DNA of 64,000 nucleotides from Perognathus longimembris pacificus. Its lineage: Eukaryota > Chordata > Mammalia > Rodentia > Heteromyidae. A model generated the notes under the pieces. It saw only the letters and a program-made list of their open reading frames with translations. It had not been told where the DNA came from and did not search any database. The stretch's first letter is position 1, and each line of letters begins with the position of its first letter. The position numbers and the translations under genes are program-made. Location of the stretch: the NCBI RefSeq assembly GCF_023159225.1, contig NC_063168.1, positions 50,237,776 to 50,301,775 of the forward strand, given 5' to 3'. Shown here one piece after another: positions 8,446 to 21,110 of the stretch.

Positions 8446-11400
8446 AGTAGTAGGAAAAGAGAATGCTTGAAGATGAAAAAATACTGAAACACAGTGTACC
8501 TATCAATGAAGATGGTGAAACAAAACTCACTGAAAGCTGTTGGATAATGTGGGGTAGTTGGGATGATAATTTCTGGCATATTATCACACATGACTGTTAA
8601 TAATTGCACAGCAAACAGGGACTGGATCTTATTTTTCATTCAAGAAAACACCTTCAAGAAACTAAAGTAAAATGAAAACATGAGGAATGCATCTTCTTTT
8701 TGTTTCTTTTTAAATATTTCCCCTCCGTCTCCCTTACTTTTGTGAGTCAGTCTTTCCCCCACAACTGCTTACTCTCACCAAAATGAAAAGTATCTTCATT
8801 TTGGCATTGGCCTATGCCTTTCTAGACTATGTCAGTTCACAAGTCAGCTACAAATATATCCTTAGGTGCTGTGGCCAGATCAGAACCTATACCCTAACTG
8901 TATGGTCAGGTTCTTGGATGGTTACTGATGCTTGAAGGAACAGAATGGAATTTGAAACCTATCTATTCAAAGAGGGTAGGCACATTTGTGTATGTGTTTA
9001 TGTGAACAGGAGCCTAGAAATGATACGCATTTCCACTCACATTTCATTGGCCCAAACAGATTGTATGATGTTAGCTACCATTTAGGGGATTTTGAAATGT
9101 TTATTTCACAAGCACTTCAGGAACTTTAGAGATACCAGTCAGAGGGAGTATTGATGAACTTCACTGATTCTGATATTTACTCCCCTGCACTTCAGTAGTT
9201 CTGAAATTAAATGCATTTTGCAATCAACTTCATCTTATAATTACTATTGGCATTCCTTATGTTTTTGCTGAAGCCAGAACATAGTTCAGAATTGGTGGTA
9301 TCTTAGATTTTATGATAATATGGCACTTTTTCATAGTTCACAGATGGTTGGCCTCTAGGATGTCTAACAGGACTGGGATGAGTTCTGTAAGCCATAACCA
9401 TGAGCTCTAGGATAAGGCTTTCCTTCCTCTCAGCCTCTTTCAACTTTTTAAATGCTGTTCAAGATGGCTCCCAGGTTCAGGAAGAGTAAAGAGGCTTTTG
9501 AGCCTATCTTTTACACTTTCCTATCCTATCCCATGTTGCTCCAGTTTTATTTCTCCCATTTTTCTGACATTGGACCCTAGGTCTGAGACTAGTTTTTGAG
9601 GCTGATTGTGATTCAAAATTTTCATGCTAGCTGCTGAAGAAGTCTGACTCTCAGCTCCTGACTGGCCTAGTGTTCATGCACCTTTGTTTAGAGGGCTAAT
9701 GTCCACTTCCCCTGCCTTTTTTCTTCATCTCTCTTAACTTCCAAATCCTTTCCTGGAGACATTAGATGCTGCCTTCTCTTTTCTGATTTAAGAAAATCTA
9801 GCACAGGCTTTTATGGTTCTCATTTTGAACACCTGTGCCCTCAAACCATGCTGTCTGAACAGAAGTAGGAGGAAAGACTGAGGGTTGAGGACTGGAGGGT
9901 ATGGAGAATGAAAAAAAGGCATGGCAGGGCTTCAGACTAAAGTTATTTGGGGGATGAAAGGGAAAAGAAAGCGGAGGTTCTCCGTGGCCTTCCCTGAGAC
10001 GATGCGAGTCTACCGGGCTCTAGGTTACACTTTATTCATATCACCATGAATAACATATTTGAGAAAAAAGACTGAGATTATCCTTAAAGACTATTCTCAT
10101 TTGTATGCCAGGCAGTCTTTTATGTTTAACTTGCTCCAATTATAGCCATGATGATAACCTTTAGGGAAATTAATGACTGAGCAAAGACATGCCCTCTTTT
10201 GGAGCATCCTGGTAAAATGTCTGGTTCCAGCTTAGCCTCATCTTACTCTCATTCCTGACTTCTTGGAGGCTGACTTGGAGCTGACTCCGGGGTCAGTGAG
10301 CCTCTGACATTTAGGCCATGGTGGCTGTGGGAGAGCTCGGAGTTATGTTCTTTTCCAGAGCCCCCTTAGCTTGAGCTCTCTCATTTCCTGGGTCTTTTCT
10401 TTCTCCGGTTTCTGCTTTTATCTGGTTCCTTGCATTTATGTTTTGTTGGAGGAAGACTGAATGTGTTGGCATTTCTGGGCCATCACCTGTGGTTTCTGGG
10501 TCTGCATATCACCATCTCTCACCAACCTTCTCTCTGCTCCACATGCTCTGTGAGCTGGCTCTGGTTCTCCTCTGCCCCTCCTCATGGCCTTGCCACGGTC
10601 CCCAACTCCTGCTATTGATTTTGAGCATGTATGTGTTCTGATCCCTTTCTACCGTAACCTCTGGAGGACTGGGAAGGTTCCTTTGCTTTGCTATGATTCT
10701 AAGACCCGAGAAGGCTTCAAAGTGCTGCTGATCTACTCTCGGTCTTTCACTGTTTCCCCCAGCTTGCTGCCAATGCCTCTACCCTTCTCCCACTGTAGAC
10801 AGTTCTGCTCTGTCTTAGCCCCCACAAGGCCTTCACAGCCCAGGGTTCTGTTTGCAGTCTTCTTTCCCTTTCCAATCTCAACTGCTTCTGCTCATTGGCT
10901 GTTTGAATGGTGCTAGAGTTGGCTTTACAGTCTGCCAAGGTCTTGGACATTGGAGCTATTCTACCACTCACTGGGCTACCTAAGCCAATTTTCCTAGCAA
11001 TAACAATTAGGCACAACAGTGCCCAATCAAGCATTAAGCACATAGTTCAGATATAATCAATACCAATATATTATTAATATAGGAAAAAGGGTAATTCTGG
11101 GGTTTAGGGCAAAGTCAACTTGATTTTAATTTTTGTCTTCATTGATTAATAAATACTAGTGTTAGTTTCTGACTCCTTGCTTGGTGCTTTTGGCATTTCT
11201 CTGGGCTCCCTCTCTACATCTTGCTTTTCATGTTGTAGATGTAGGCTTTAGTCAACACTTTGAACAGATGACTGGGAACAACTGGGTCTGAATAAAGGGA
11301 GAGGGAATCCTCATTGTAGGAGGGAGGGAATGGGAATAATCTATAGTTTTGCAATCCAGTCTCTAATTAGAATACTGGCTGGGTGTGGCTCTAGGCAGAC

Positions 11401-13689
11401 GCAGCTTTCCTCAGTTTAGACTGCTTTTGTTTTGGAGAAGAGTTAGCATCAGGGGTGGGAAGCAACTTCTAGTGACATAAAATGATGGAAAGGTGAATAA
11501 GGTGCTTGCAAGAGTGACCTCTCTTGTCTGGACTAAGAAAGCAGTTAGAACCACATGCTACTTGGGCTGGGAAAAAAGGGAGGCGCCTAAGACCTTAGGG
11601 CACTTGAAATCAAATTGCTTTTTCTGCCTGGAAAACAAGCCAGCGGATTCAGCATCTTCCCAAGTCAGCAGAAGCAGAAGGGCTGAGAGAACTGGAGATC
11701 CCTGCTTGGGAGGGAGCAGGTTGTCTTTTCTGGCGGTGTGACAGCAGTCAAGCTAGAAAGAGATGATGAGTTTAGTATGGATCAGTGAAATACACATATA
11801 ATCCCAAATCCTTGTTTGTAGATAGTGGAAAGCACAGACTCTCCCTGGCAGTAAATTTCTTGTCAGAACTGTTCCAGAGGAGCAGCTATAATTGCTTTGA
11901 TTATTATCTTGCGCTATGTCCACCTTGAGGGAAGCTACAAAGAAGCAAGGCAATGAGCTTAAAGATGAGCTAGATGAACAGCAAGAGTCTTAAAAGACCC
12001 AAGGCTCAGGGGGTTGGAGGAGCAGCAGGAGCCACCCAGATTGATGGGAGCTATGCAGTTACCTCCCTCTCACCCCAAAGGTGCTCAGGTACCATAGTTA
12101 TTTGGGTCTGATGAGTCCTCATCTACAAGAAACTTTCAAAGTTAAATGTAAACATTCTGAGGTTTAGGGAAGCATGAGCAATCCACTGGAAGACTCAATT
12201 CCTAAAGTGTCCTGCCTGTAATAATAATGTGACTGGTGTTTGGGATGGGTTGAGAGCAATTGCTTCTTAAAAGCTTTGCTGTGAGTCCTTTATGACGTAG
12301 AGAAATCACATTATTATTTGTGTGGTAGAACACTTAAAAAAATCAAACCTGACAGATTATTATGGTATATCTTTGTGAGGTATAGCATACTGTTTTCAGC
12401 ACATTGATATATTGTGCAATAATTAATAATTCAGGATATTTAGCTTAGTCATCATCCCCAATATTTATCGGAGAAATCATTTTAAATGATCTTTCGGTAA
12501 AGCTCTGCATTTCCAACTATTTAAATCTTCCTACATGAGTCTGCGTTCAGTGTGGTCTTGTAAGAAATTGTAGCTCCAAATTTGTAAATCTCAAACTTTG
12601 TTTTGAACAAATCAGTCCTGGAAAAATTGCAGGAATGGTGTTTGTACCTCCTCTGTGGCTTTTTGTCACTAGGGGACTCACTGCAGGAAGTGCAGCCCTG
12701 AATGATGATGACAAGAGAGGACTGTCCCCAGTGTGTTACAGGAGCAAAAGAGGCAGAAATGCCTGCCACAGGCAGACAAAGAAGTTCATAGGACAAGAAC
12801 CTTGGATTATAAATGCACAGTGCTTACTCCCAAGGGTTTGAGGGATTTTGGATGATCTTGCTGTAAAAGTCTCACAGCTTCATGGGGATATATTAATAGC
12901 AGAGCCTTTGAAACTTTGGCTGCCTGTAGCATTGCCCTTTTCAAGAGTAAATCTAGCTTTTAAAGTATCTAGAACTTGTACTCGATGTTCTCCAATGATT
13001 TAAACCAGGCAAGGAGGCAGTAAATCAGATTAGCATCATTCTGGAGAAAGGAGAACAATCCAGAATATTAATTTTCCAGCTGCAAATATTGGGAGTTTCT
13101 GAGTTTATTTTGCTTTGTTTTAAAGGGAAGGAATAAAAGAGGAAGAGAACGAAAGGCACAAAGTTATTTTCAAGGAAGCATGTATTATAGGTTTTAATTC
13201 TTGTCACTTGGTGAATTATAACTTGTCTCCTATATTTCCTCTGAAAGAATATATGTCAAGAAAACCACTTGTCTCAGAGAGGCCAGGGATTTTGTCCATT
13301 GGTGAGTGAAGATTTGTCTTGGGTTCCTTTGGCCAATAGGAACCTGGTTAGGGACATTAATCACCTTTAATTGGGGTAGAGATTGCTATATGACAGCTTC
13401 AATGAAGATAATTGTGTTTCAGAGTTTGTTAACCTATTGTGTGGTTCATTTTGCAAGTAACATGTAGGGCTCTGATGAATATGTTACTCTTTTCCCTTTT
13501 TAATTGCAAGGTAGACTTTCTTTGCATACAGCATGTCTCCTTCATCCATGAAACTTGTATCTATGTAGAAAATGACACTTACATGATCTTTCACAAACCT
13601 AATCTTCCCAGGACATGGGAGTTGAGCAGCTTTTCTGGTGTTGAGCAAGACTGGGAGGGATTCACTCAGTGAAAGGCTGGGAGAGACCC
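8446..13689. other. unique-looking sequence, 5.2 kb
   Basis: The longest repeat-poor block. The open frames at 10,584-10,916 and 10,747-11,043 overlap on opposite strands and neither has recognisable motifs. A CpG-containing patch at 9,955-10,036 is described separately. The block could be intronic or intergenic; the sequence alone does not decide. Confidence 0.4.
9955..10036 (-). mobile_element. possible LTR R-U5 remnant
   Basis: Read on the minus strand an AATAAAGTGTAACC motif is followed by a CpG-containing stretch (CCCGGTAGACTCGCATCG, CCACGGAGAACC) quite unlike the AT-rich flanks. This arrangement resembles a retroviral R-U5 segment, but no ends or target duplication are visible. Confidence 0.25.
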
Positions 13690-13870
13690 AGGCTCAGCCT
13701 AGCTCTGCTGCTCACTAGATCTGCAGTCTAAGTTCAGCAAATTCACAGAGCTTCAGCCTCCTGACTCATAAACTTGGAATCATGACAAAAATTCTTGGAG
13801 AATGGATGTGAGGATTTGAGTGTTTAAGGCTAAAGGGCTCAACAAAATGTCTGGCTCACCTACGACTTCA
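13690..13870 (+). mobile_element. MIR SINE
   Basis: Successive MIR core blocks: AGCTCTGCTGCTCACTAGAT, CACAGAGCTTCAGCCTCCTGACTCATAA, GGATGTGAGGATTTGAG and AACAAAATGTCTGGCTCA. Diverged in keeping with the age of MIR. Confidence 0.75.
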
Positions 13871-16494
13871 TCAATGTGATAGGTTCACTCCAATGATAGT
13901 CTCCTGCTAAATACCTCTGGTAGCCTGGCTTCCTGAGCTTGCTGATTGAAGCTGGAAGGAAGAAAACTAACTCTATCATGAAGGAAAATTTTATGTCTAG
14001 AATTCTTGCCCCTCCCCAAGACACTTGGAGTATCATTCCATTTCCCTTCCATGGGAAATGCTAGATTTAAACGCAGGACTCTAGGATCATACGAATTGTA
14101 GGCTGATTACAATGTCAGAGGAATGCCTTATGAATAATGGCTTTATTCAGAATCTAATCTCAGGATAACCAATCAGCATAACTTTGTGAGCCTTTGCTGG
14201 CCCTTTAACAGCAACAACTTGATTAGTTTTGACATCTAATGATAGTTTAGTACTTAAAAGGACTGGCTTGCAAAATGCTCATTTTCATGATACTCTTCTT
14301 TCTCTTGGATTTTAAAACATTTAATTATTTAAAGACCTAAAGACATCCTTTAACAAATGTATCGTGATTCTTGAGGTGCTAGTTTTGATTATTTACATGT
14401 TATAATTAATGGGTGGAATTTATACCTCTTAGAGGGGACCTAGCCGTGCAGCAACTCACAAGGTCCATTTCTTATCACTGGGCTCTTGTTAGGATGAAAG
14501 TTTTGTGGTAGAACCAGTAACATTTTCATTGATCTGATAAAAAGGGAAGCTCTATGGAGTGAAGAAAACACTGGAGTTTGGGTGACCAACTTCGTCCCAG
14601 TTAGTTTTGGGGGTGTGCCATATGTTAGCACTGAAAGAAATCTTCTATTTTGGGAGATCACTCAGTTCTAGGCAAACAGAAACAGGTTTCCTGGAATTGT
14701 CCTATTTTGAAAACAGAAAACTCTATACCTTAGAACTATGCTGGTCTTGGAAAAATCAGGATAATTGCTAGCTTTAACTGGACTGTAGAGATCCAAGTTT
14801 CTTGTCCAAGTTAAAAGTCCTCAGAGGTGTTGATACTTTGAGTTTAAGGGCAATTTGTTATCAGAAACCTTCTTTTATGTCTATGCGTCAGCGTTTTCTC
14901 TTCTGAGAATCTCGTATTTAGTCTGCGTTGAAAGGCCATGTGAATTGGTTTGGGCTTCAAATTAAATAGATGCAATCATATTAAATAGATGCATTAAATA
15001 GATGCAATAGATCCAATCTGAGATGGATCAAATCTCAGAAATGCAGAGAGGTAATATTCATAAATATTAGGACATTGAAGTAAGCAAGTATTGCTGTTGC
15101 TGATGTTACAAATGAAACACTTTAAGAGGGTATCTTTTGTTTTATGGCTAGAGGGGACATTGCTATTTTTTTTCCCTTTGAGCTACTATGCAGTATTTCA
15201 AGACTGAAGTCTTGATTGTAACTTTGGAATTAGGCCTTATGTATAACAGAATGAAAAGTCAAGATCAATCATATGCGCAGAACTGGTTTGAAAAGATACT
15301 GCAGAGTTGGGGGTTGGAGTTGAGAATGTGGGTTCACAGTGGACCAATGGTCATTCAACATAGCCTTACCTTTACAATTATAATTCTGGGCTCTATGGTC
15401 AGAATCTAGATGCAAATTAGACATGATACAAATGGCTCTGTCTTCTAAGAGAGCACTATTTTGGAGGGACATAGAATAGAATAGAAATTAAATGACTAAA
15501 ACCAATATGGCAGGAGCTATAAAGGAGCCATATGCAGGTGGATGTGGGAGTGCTAGGTAAGAAATGATTAATTCCACTATTGTGCTTCAGATGCCAATTG
15601 GTAACCTTCTCTGGCATACTTGCCAGTCCACAGCCCACAGGGGAGCTCTGTAGCACAGGGTCACCTGTGATATTTGTAGTTATTATGCCTGAAAAAAATA
15701 AATATAGGAAGAGTGATTTGAGCTTGTGTTTGAGTTTACCTGGTATCCTGAACCCAACTTAATATTTTTTTTTTCCTTTTTAACTGGCAAGTAATTCTCT
15801 GCATACATTACAAATGAAATGCATCATTTTAAACTCCAATGTTTTTTTTTTTTTTTAACCTACTTTCTACAATGGAGGATAACAAACACATTTGGCTCCT
15901 TATTTTTAATCATTGTTTTTTTTCCCTCTAAATAACAGTAATAGAATGACACCACATGAAGTTTCTACTAAAAAACAGGCACAGATATAGCTTCATGGTT
16001 AGTGGTAAAATAGGTTTTGATATGAAATAATGTAAGTTGCTTGATTTGAAGTATTTCACATCTGAAGAAGCTTGGGATTTGTGTCTAAAAATGAGAAGAT
16101 TTGAAATTTAGAGTTTGCTTTTTCCCCTTAGGAGCATGAGATATTTCATATATTGTTGATTTGTCTTCTAGCCTCCTTGAAAGGCCGGAGGAGGAGGAAT
16201 GGCTGCTATACTAGATGGTGCAGATATAAAACGTGTGTATTGCACAAAAGATTTACTAAAGGCCATTAAGCCTGGATTGTATCAGTGCCTTTCCTAATGT
16301 GCTTCAGAAATTTCCATAATTCCTTAGAAGTTCGCTAGAGCTCTGAAAGTAGCAAGGGCGAGCCCAAATAGCAGACAGAGCTATCATGTCTTCATCCTGC
16401 CTTCAAACAGAGAAGCTCCATTTTAATGTGTTCTAAGGGTCCTGTGCTAGACAATGTAGTCTACCATGTGGGCTGTGTCTCTAGCTCTTTTTTG
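13871..16494. other. unique-looking sequence
   Basis: Contains T runs at about 15,764-15,775 and 15,842-15,856, and three near copies of TTAAATAGATGCA at 14,962-15,006. No exon or repeat family identified. Confidence 0.4.
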
Positions 16495-16612
16495 TTTTAT
16501 AATTTTCAGATGGCATCTTGTACTTTTTGCATAGGTAAACCTTGAACAACTATCCTCCTACCTACACTTATTGTGTAGTTGGGATTATTGGCATGAACTA
16601 CTGTGCCTAGCT
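16495..16612 (-). mobile_element. old B1-like SINE
   Basis: In antisense, GTAGTTGGGATTATTGGCATGAACTACTGTGCCTAGCT matches a B1/7SL start, preceded by a diverged body. Low identity. Confidence 0.55.
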
Positions 16613-16624
16613 TAACTGAATTTT

Positions 16625-16717
16625 TAGTCTCAGGCTGACCACAAACCACAAACCATCATCACCTGATCTTGTCTCCCAAGTAGCTGGGATTACAGGTATG
16701 AATCAACTGTTTTCAGC
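16625..16717 (-). mobile_element. old partial B1-like SINE
   Basis: Contains CTCCCAAGTAGCTGGGATTACAGGTATGA, the antisense of the conserved B1/7SL 5' core; the 3' part is missing. It lies directly beside another antisense B1, possibly a tandem insertion. Confidence 0.7.
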
Positions 16718-16744
16718 TTGTTGAGATGCCTTATGCATGAAAAA

Positions 16745-16850
16745 TGGCCTCCCTTTCCCCTTCCCTCTCCTCTGTTTCCCTCCCTCTCTCCCTCTTTCTT
16801 CCTTCTTCTCTCTCAATTCCTCTCCCCCACTTTCTCTCTGTACCCTGTTC
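16745..16850. repeat. CT-rich low-complexity tract
   Basis: Pyrimidine-rich, with CCCTCTC and CTTCTT units and no regular period. Confidence 0.85.
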
Positions 16851-16959
16851 CCCTTTGTCTACGGAAAGAAGGGGAAAACAATTAGGAAAAATTTCTATTT
16901 GAGGAAGCAAGCAAGAAAGAAGCAAGAAAACCTTTCTTTTCCACTGAGCTCTCCAGGGA

Positions 16960-17130
16960 GTCAGCCTAGTATAGTGTGGTTCATATCCTGGATCTGTCAA
17001 CTGCGACTTGTGCGGTCTTAAGACTCAGTTGTATCATCTTTAAGATGTGACAGTAATGATATCTCCCTCTTAAGGTTGGTCTCAGGATTAAATGCTAGAA
17101 CAGTGCTGGGCAAGGTAAATACTATTTGTT
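16960..17130 (+). mobile_element. MIR SINE
   Basis: CAACTGCGACTTGTGCGG..., then TATCATCTTTAAGATGTGACAGTAATGAT and AGGATTAAATGCTAGAACAGTGCTGGGCA follow the MIR consensus order (cutoff near 17,115). Confidence 0.75.
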
Positions 17131-17929
17131 CTCATCCATGACTTACTTGTTATACCCTTGGTGAACTACTTGTTGTGTGTGTTAGTAATGGCTGCTTTCC
17201 CTTCTGTCTCCTACTGTTAGGATCTTGGGCTCTTCTGCACTGTATATGTTGGTCTATAATTTTCCATTTTCACAGAATGTACCTACTTCTCGTTTAGTGA
17301 AGTAGTTGTTCTACTTTCCAAATCTGAGATGCTGTGCTTGTGTTTTTGGCTCATTGTCTATGATTTCACACATACTTTCAGCTCTGGGACTCTGGTAACA
17401 CCTGTAGGTTGTTTCTGTGTCCTGGAATCAGTCTGGATCAGTACCTTGAACTCAAAGCAACAGTGACAAGATCTGTTATATCATGTGTCTCTGTTTTCAT
17501 TCTTTGTTGATAATTTGTGTCTACTCTCTGAAGAGTCAGAATCATTTCTCTTAGTGGCAAAGAGAAAAACAAAACAGGAATTGAGTAATTCTGCCTTCTC
17601 TCTGCAACTGAGCAATAGTATGTTTTCTCATTCTGAGGTTGCCAGCATCCACATCTTGCACATAACTCAAAGTACCTTTATGGTTGTCTCTGTCATGTCA
17701 CATCAGGCTTCTTTGATGTCCTGTGGGCCTGATCTATGCAGCTGAACCACTGCATCTTGACTGTGGGTTATTTTTGCAGTATGTTCTTTCCTTGGTCCTG
17801 CCTGTGGGGCTTTTTAATTTAGCTTCTGTATTTTATTTTGCTCGGGATCTTCTTTTTTTCTTGTTCCTACAGCTGTCTTTGTTCCTTGGGTCCAGAAGTT
17901 GAGCATTCAGATGTCTTCTTTCAAATTGT
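17131..17929. other. no recognised feature
   Basis: T-rich plus strand; may include the far 3' end of the antisense LINE-1 that follows. Nothing firm. Confidence 0.4.
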
Positions 17930-18870
17930 TTGTTGTTATTTTCAAATAGTCACAAAAGGGTCTTTCAATTTAACATGTCCATTTATATGTACAATGAATT
18001 TTTATCAGAGGCACTCCTTTCATTATTCCTCCCATCCCATTTATCTCTTTCTTCACAGTCTCATGAAATTTCACAATTCCATTTTCAATGTGTATATCTT
18101 GAGTATTCTGTTGTATTTGGTCACCATTCCTTTTTCAGTTTACCCATCCTCACCTTTTATGACCCCCTCCCCAGTTAAGACATGTTTCCTGATGCTCGTT
18201 TTGCTGAACTGTCTGACCATAATTGTTCAATGGATTTATACCATAGGATCTCCTCCCTGTGTATACCACATTTTAATCGGTTTGATCACTTATATATGGA
18301 TATGATCCTATGTATATTTATAGTTATATTTTAGGCCTAACTGCTATATATGAGAGAAAATATGTACCCTTTGTCTTTTTGAACCTATATTACTTCTCTT
18401 AATATTATATTTTCCAGATCCATCCATTTCCTAACAAATGAATAATATATAATTTAATCCTTCTGATGGACATATGTGTGTGTATATATATGTATATATT
18501 CTTGATCAATTTTGTCGATCCATTCAATGGCTCTAGAGCCATCTGAGATGTTTCTACAACCTGGCTATTGTGAGTAGTGTTGCAATGAACATGGATGTAC
18601 AGGTGTTTTTAGTGTTTCCTAACTTGAATTCTTTTGGAAATAAGCCCAAAGTGTTATCATCATAGGATGATTCTGCTTTCAATTTTTTGATAAACTTCCA
18701 CCCACACTGACTTCCACAGTGGTTGTACTAATTTATACTCCCACCAGCCATTAAGGGTCCTTCATATCCTCTGCCCCACATCCTCGATATTTGTGGTTGT
18801 TTGCAGTCTTTGTGGTGGTCACTCTGCTAGAGTGAGATGGAATTTCAATACTGTTTTGATTTGCATTTCC
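17930..18870 (-). mobile_element. old LINE-1, ORF2 C-terminus and 3' UTR
   Basis: Antisense landmarks: CATGTCCATTTATATGTACAATGAATTT (3' UTR), GGCTATTGTGAGTAGTGTTGCAATGAACATGG, CTTCCACAGTGGTTGTACTAATTTATACTCCCACCA and TTTTGATTTGCATTTCC. These match ORF2 C-terminal coding sequence with many substitutions and an internal TATATG repeat at 18,470-18,500. Much older than the LINE-1s at 35, 49 and 63 kb. Confidence 0.85.
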
Positions 18871-19837
18871 TTTGGTCCTGGCTCTAGAGAAATAGAAGCA
18901 ATTTGCATCTGGGAATGTGTTTGGTGATATACTGAATAAAGAGTTGGTTAAGTTTATGCCGTATACATTTCTAAAGGTCATCTTTGTGTTATAGTGATTT
19001 GAGTCTTGCTTTGTGGGAAAAGTTGTTGGTCCACGTCCTCGTCCTCAAGTCAGGAAGAAGTTTACAGTGACACACTTTGCAGTTATGGTTCTTGGTCTAA
19101 AGAAGATTACATTCTTTTAATGAAAGGACATTTCTTAGTGACTAGCCTAACACTCAGGACAAGGAAATTATTTTTGTGTGAGATGTACATGGCAGACACT
19201 TAAAGGTCTCAGCCTTCTGTTCCGGGCTCACCTCCCACTCAAAACTCTAGACATACTGAACTGTTTGCTCCCTTAAAAATATGTCCTGTTCTCTCCCACT
19301 TCCTTGTCATTGAACATGAAACTTTATCAAGATTTTCCCTCCCCCCTTTCCATCTGACTCATTCTTATCTAAACTGTGGGGCAGCCCACATTAGGCTTTA
19401 TCTTCTTTTTAATGTGAGTTGACAGAATTAAATTCTCTATGTTGAATTTTTGGGAGGAGGTGGGTGTCTGAAAATGCAAACAATCAATCACCTTGTTTGG
19501 GATAGCAGATCTGAAAATTTTTTGACAAGCCATGTAGGTAGTGGATAGGCTTTTTCTGGGTATCTGTTCAGTTAACAGCGTTTGTATTAAAACTGTTGTT
19601 TTGAGTTCTTCAATTCATGCATATCATCTCCTCAGGAAATTTATTAAAATGGACTAGTGTGGTGAGAATTTAAAGGACATCAGGGAATAAGACAGATTTG
19701 AAAGTTCCCAACAACATAATTAGTATTGCACACATGTTTTGTTCAAACTCTTGGCTCTTCTGGGAACAGGCTGACTTCACAGAGTGCCTTATTAATTAAG
19801 GGAAGACAAATTTTCCGTGGAATTAGTTCTCTGCTCT
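18871..19837. other. no recognised feature
   Basis: No exon, repeat or RNA gene identified; two short frames near 19,006 and 18,981 are unremarkable. Confidence 0.4.
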
Positions 19838-19925
19838 TCTTGGGAAAATCTTGAGAGACCCACTTCAGCCTTCAGAGCCTCAGTTTCTTCAGCTGTCAAA
19901 CTAGAGGTTTGTCCCTACTTAGGGC
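19838..19925 (+). mobile_element. MIR fragment
   Basis: CACTTCAGCCTTCAGAGCCTCAGTTTCTTCAGCTGTCAAACT matches the MIR centre. Partial copy. Confidence 0.6.
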
Positions 19926-20121
19926 CTTTTCAACTTTCTCTGTAAATTAGCTGCAAACCTATGACTTTTCCTTTTCCTTACAAAAAAGAAGATAGCTTTG
20001 TAGTAGAGATGACTAACTAATTTAATAAAACTTATTTTTACAGTGAATTCTTATGGGATCTTACCATATGCATGTTGGTAAGTTTATACTAAAGTGTGTT
20101 TTGATGATATCTGTGGTCTAG

Positions 20122-20328
20122 AGTCAGGGTTGTGAACTTTATATAAAGGGCCTAATAATCAATATTTTTTGGCTCTGCAGACTCAACTTTGCCATTAATG
20201 TGTAGCATATCTGCCAGTGAAAGGTAACATGTAAATGAGTAGGTGTGACTATGTAAGTAAACGTGTGATTTACAAAAGTGGATCATGGGCCTAATCTGGC
20301 TCATGGGCCAGAGTGTGTAGATCTCTAA
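20122..20328 (+). mobile_element. MER5A-like non-autonomous hAT DNA transposon
   Basis: Nearly end to end: GTCAGGGTTGTGAACTTTA start, TAAAGGGCC, AATATTTTTTGGCTCTGCAG, ACTCAACTTTGCCATTA, GTAAATGAGTAGGTGTG, ATTTACAAAAGTGGATCATGGGCC and a closing GGGCCAGAGTGTGTAGATCTCT. The order and motifs match MER5A, a short internally deleted relative of Charlie-type hAT transposons. No transposase coding is present or expected. Confidence 0.88.
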
Positions 20329-20493
20329 TGGAGAAAATGGAGATATTTGATAAAAATATGGACAAGTAAACACATGATATTTAAATGGTAACAAGTGCTA
20401 TTTTCACTGAGATGTAAGATTCTGAGAGATACAACATTCACTAACAGCTAACTACATTTGGTCAGGACAATCCTTATTTTCCACAGGCTTAAA

Positions 20494-20733
20494 TATTGGG
20501 TATGTAGGGCTGGGAATATGGCCTAGTGGCAAGAGTGCTCGCCTCATGTACATGAAGCCCTGGGTTCTATTCCCCAGCACTACATATATAGAAAATGGCC
20601 AGAAGTGGTGCTGTGGCTCAAGTGGCAGAGTGCGAGTGCTAGCTTTGAGCAAAAAAGAAGCCAGGAGCAGTGCTCATGCCCTGTGTCCAAGGCCCAGGAC
20701 TGGCAAAAAAAAAAAAAAAAAATTGGGTAGGTA
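20494..20733 (+). mobile_element. dimeric ID-like SINE with target duplications
   Basis: Body 20,507-20,720: GGGCTGGGAATATGGCCTAG start with A-box TGGCCTAGTGG, B-box-like GGTTCTATTCC, then the right unit (GCTGTGGCTCAAGTGGCAGA), CAGGACTGGC and an A18 tail. Target copies ATTGGGTATGTA (20,494-20,505) and ATTGGGTAGGTA (20,722-20,733) differ at one base, pointing to a fairly young insertion. Confidence 0.95.
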
Positions 20734-21009
20734 TTTGTTGTGCCATGGAATCTTAATAAATTAGCTTAAGGAAACCCTAGACTTTAATAAGAGATAAGAT
20801 GAAGACTAGGAAAGCTGTCAGTTCCAGCACACAATCAAACACTCTGGTAGGGTGTGGGCTGTGCCATGCTAGACTTGAAGGCACCTTATTTGAACCAGGT
20901 TGAGGAGGGATGGCCAGCCTGACCAGTTCTAGCTTGCAGGGCAAAGGGCTACTTGAGGTAAATGGATTTCTCCAGAGCCTGGTCAATTTGAAATTATTGT
21001 TTAAATGTA

Positions 21010-21110
21010 CCAGGGCTAGTGAAGTGGCTCAAGAGTGGAGCACTTGCCTAGCATGCAAGGCTCTGGGCTTCTTTCACTGCTCTTCCCCACCAGCCCTCCC
21101 CCACTCAGAA
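21010..21110 (+). mobile_element. monomeric ID-type SINE
   Basis: GGGCTAGTGAAGTGGCTCAAGAGTGGAGCACTTGCCTAGCATGCAAGGC follows the rodent ID/BC1 (tRNA-Ala-derived) sequence, but the B-box region is degraded and there is no right-hand unit, unlike the dimers in this window. Confidence 0.8.

Noticed and set aside
10584..11043. Overlapping 110- and 98-codon frames on opposite strands as a candidate exon
   Set aside because: No recognisable motif and no consistent splice sites; antisense open frames of this size are expected by chance.
17838..18305. 155-codon plus-strand frame, hydrophobic, membrane-like
   Set aside because: It is the antisense of an old LINE-1 3' UTR, which is T-rich and so reads as Phe, Leu and Ser.
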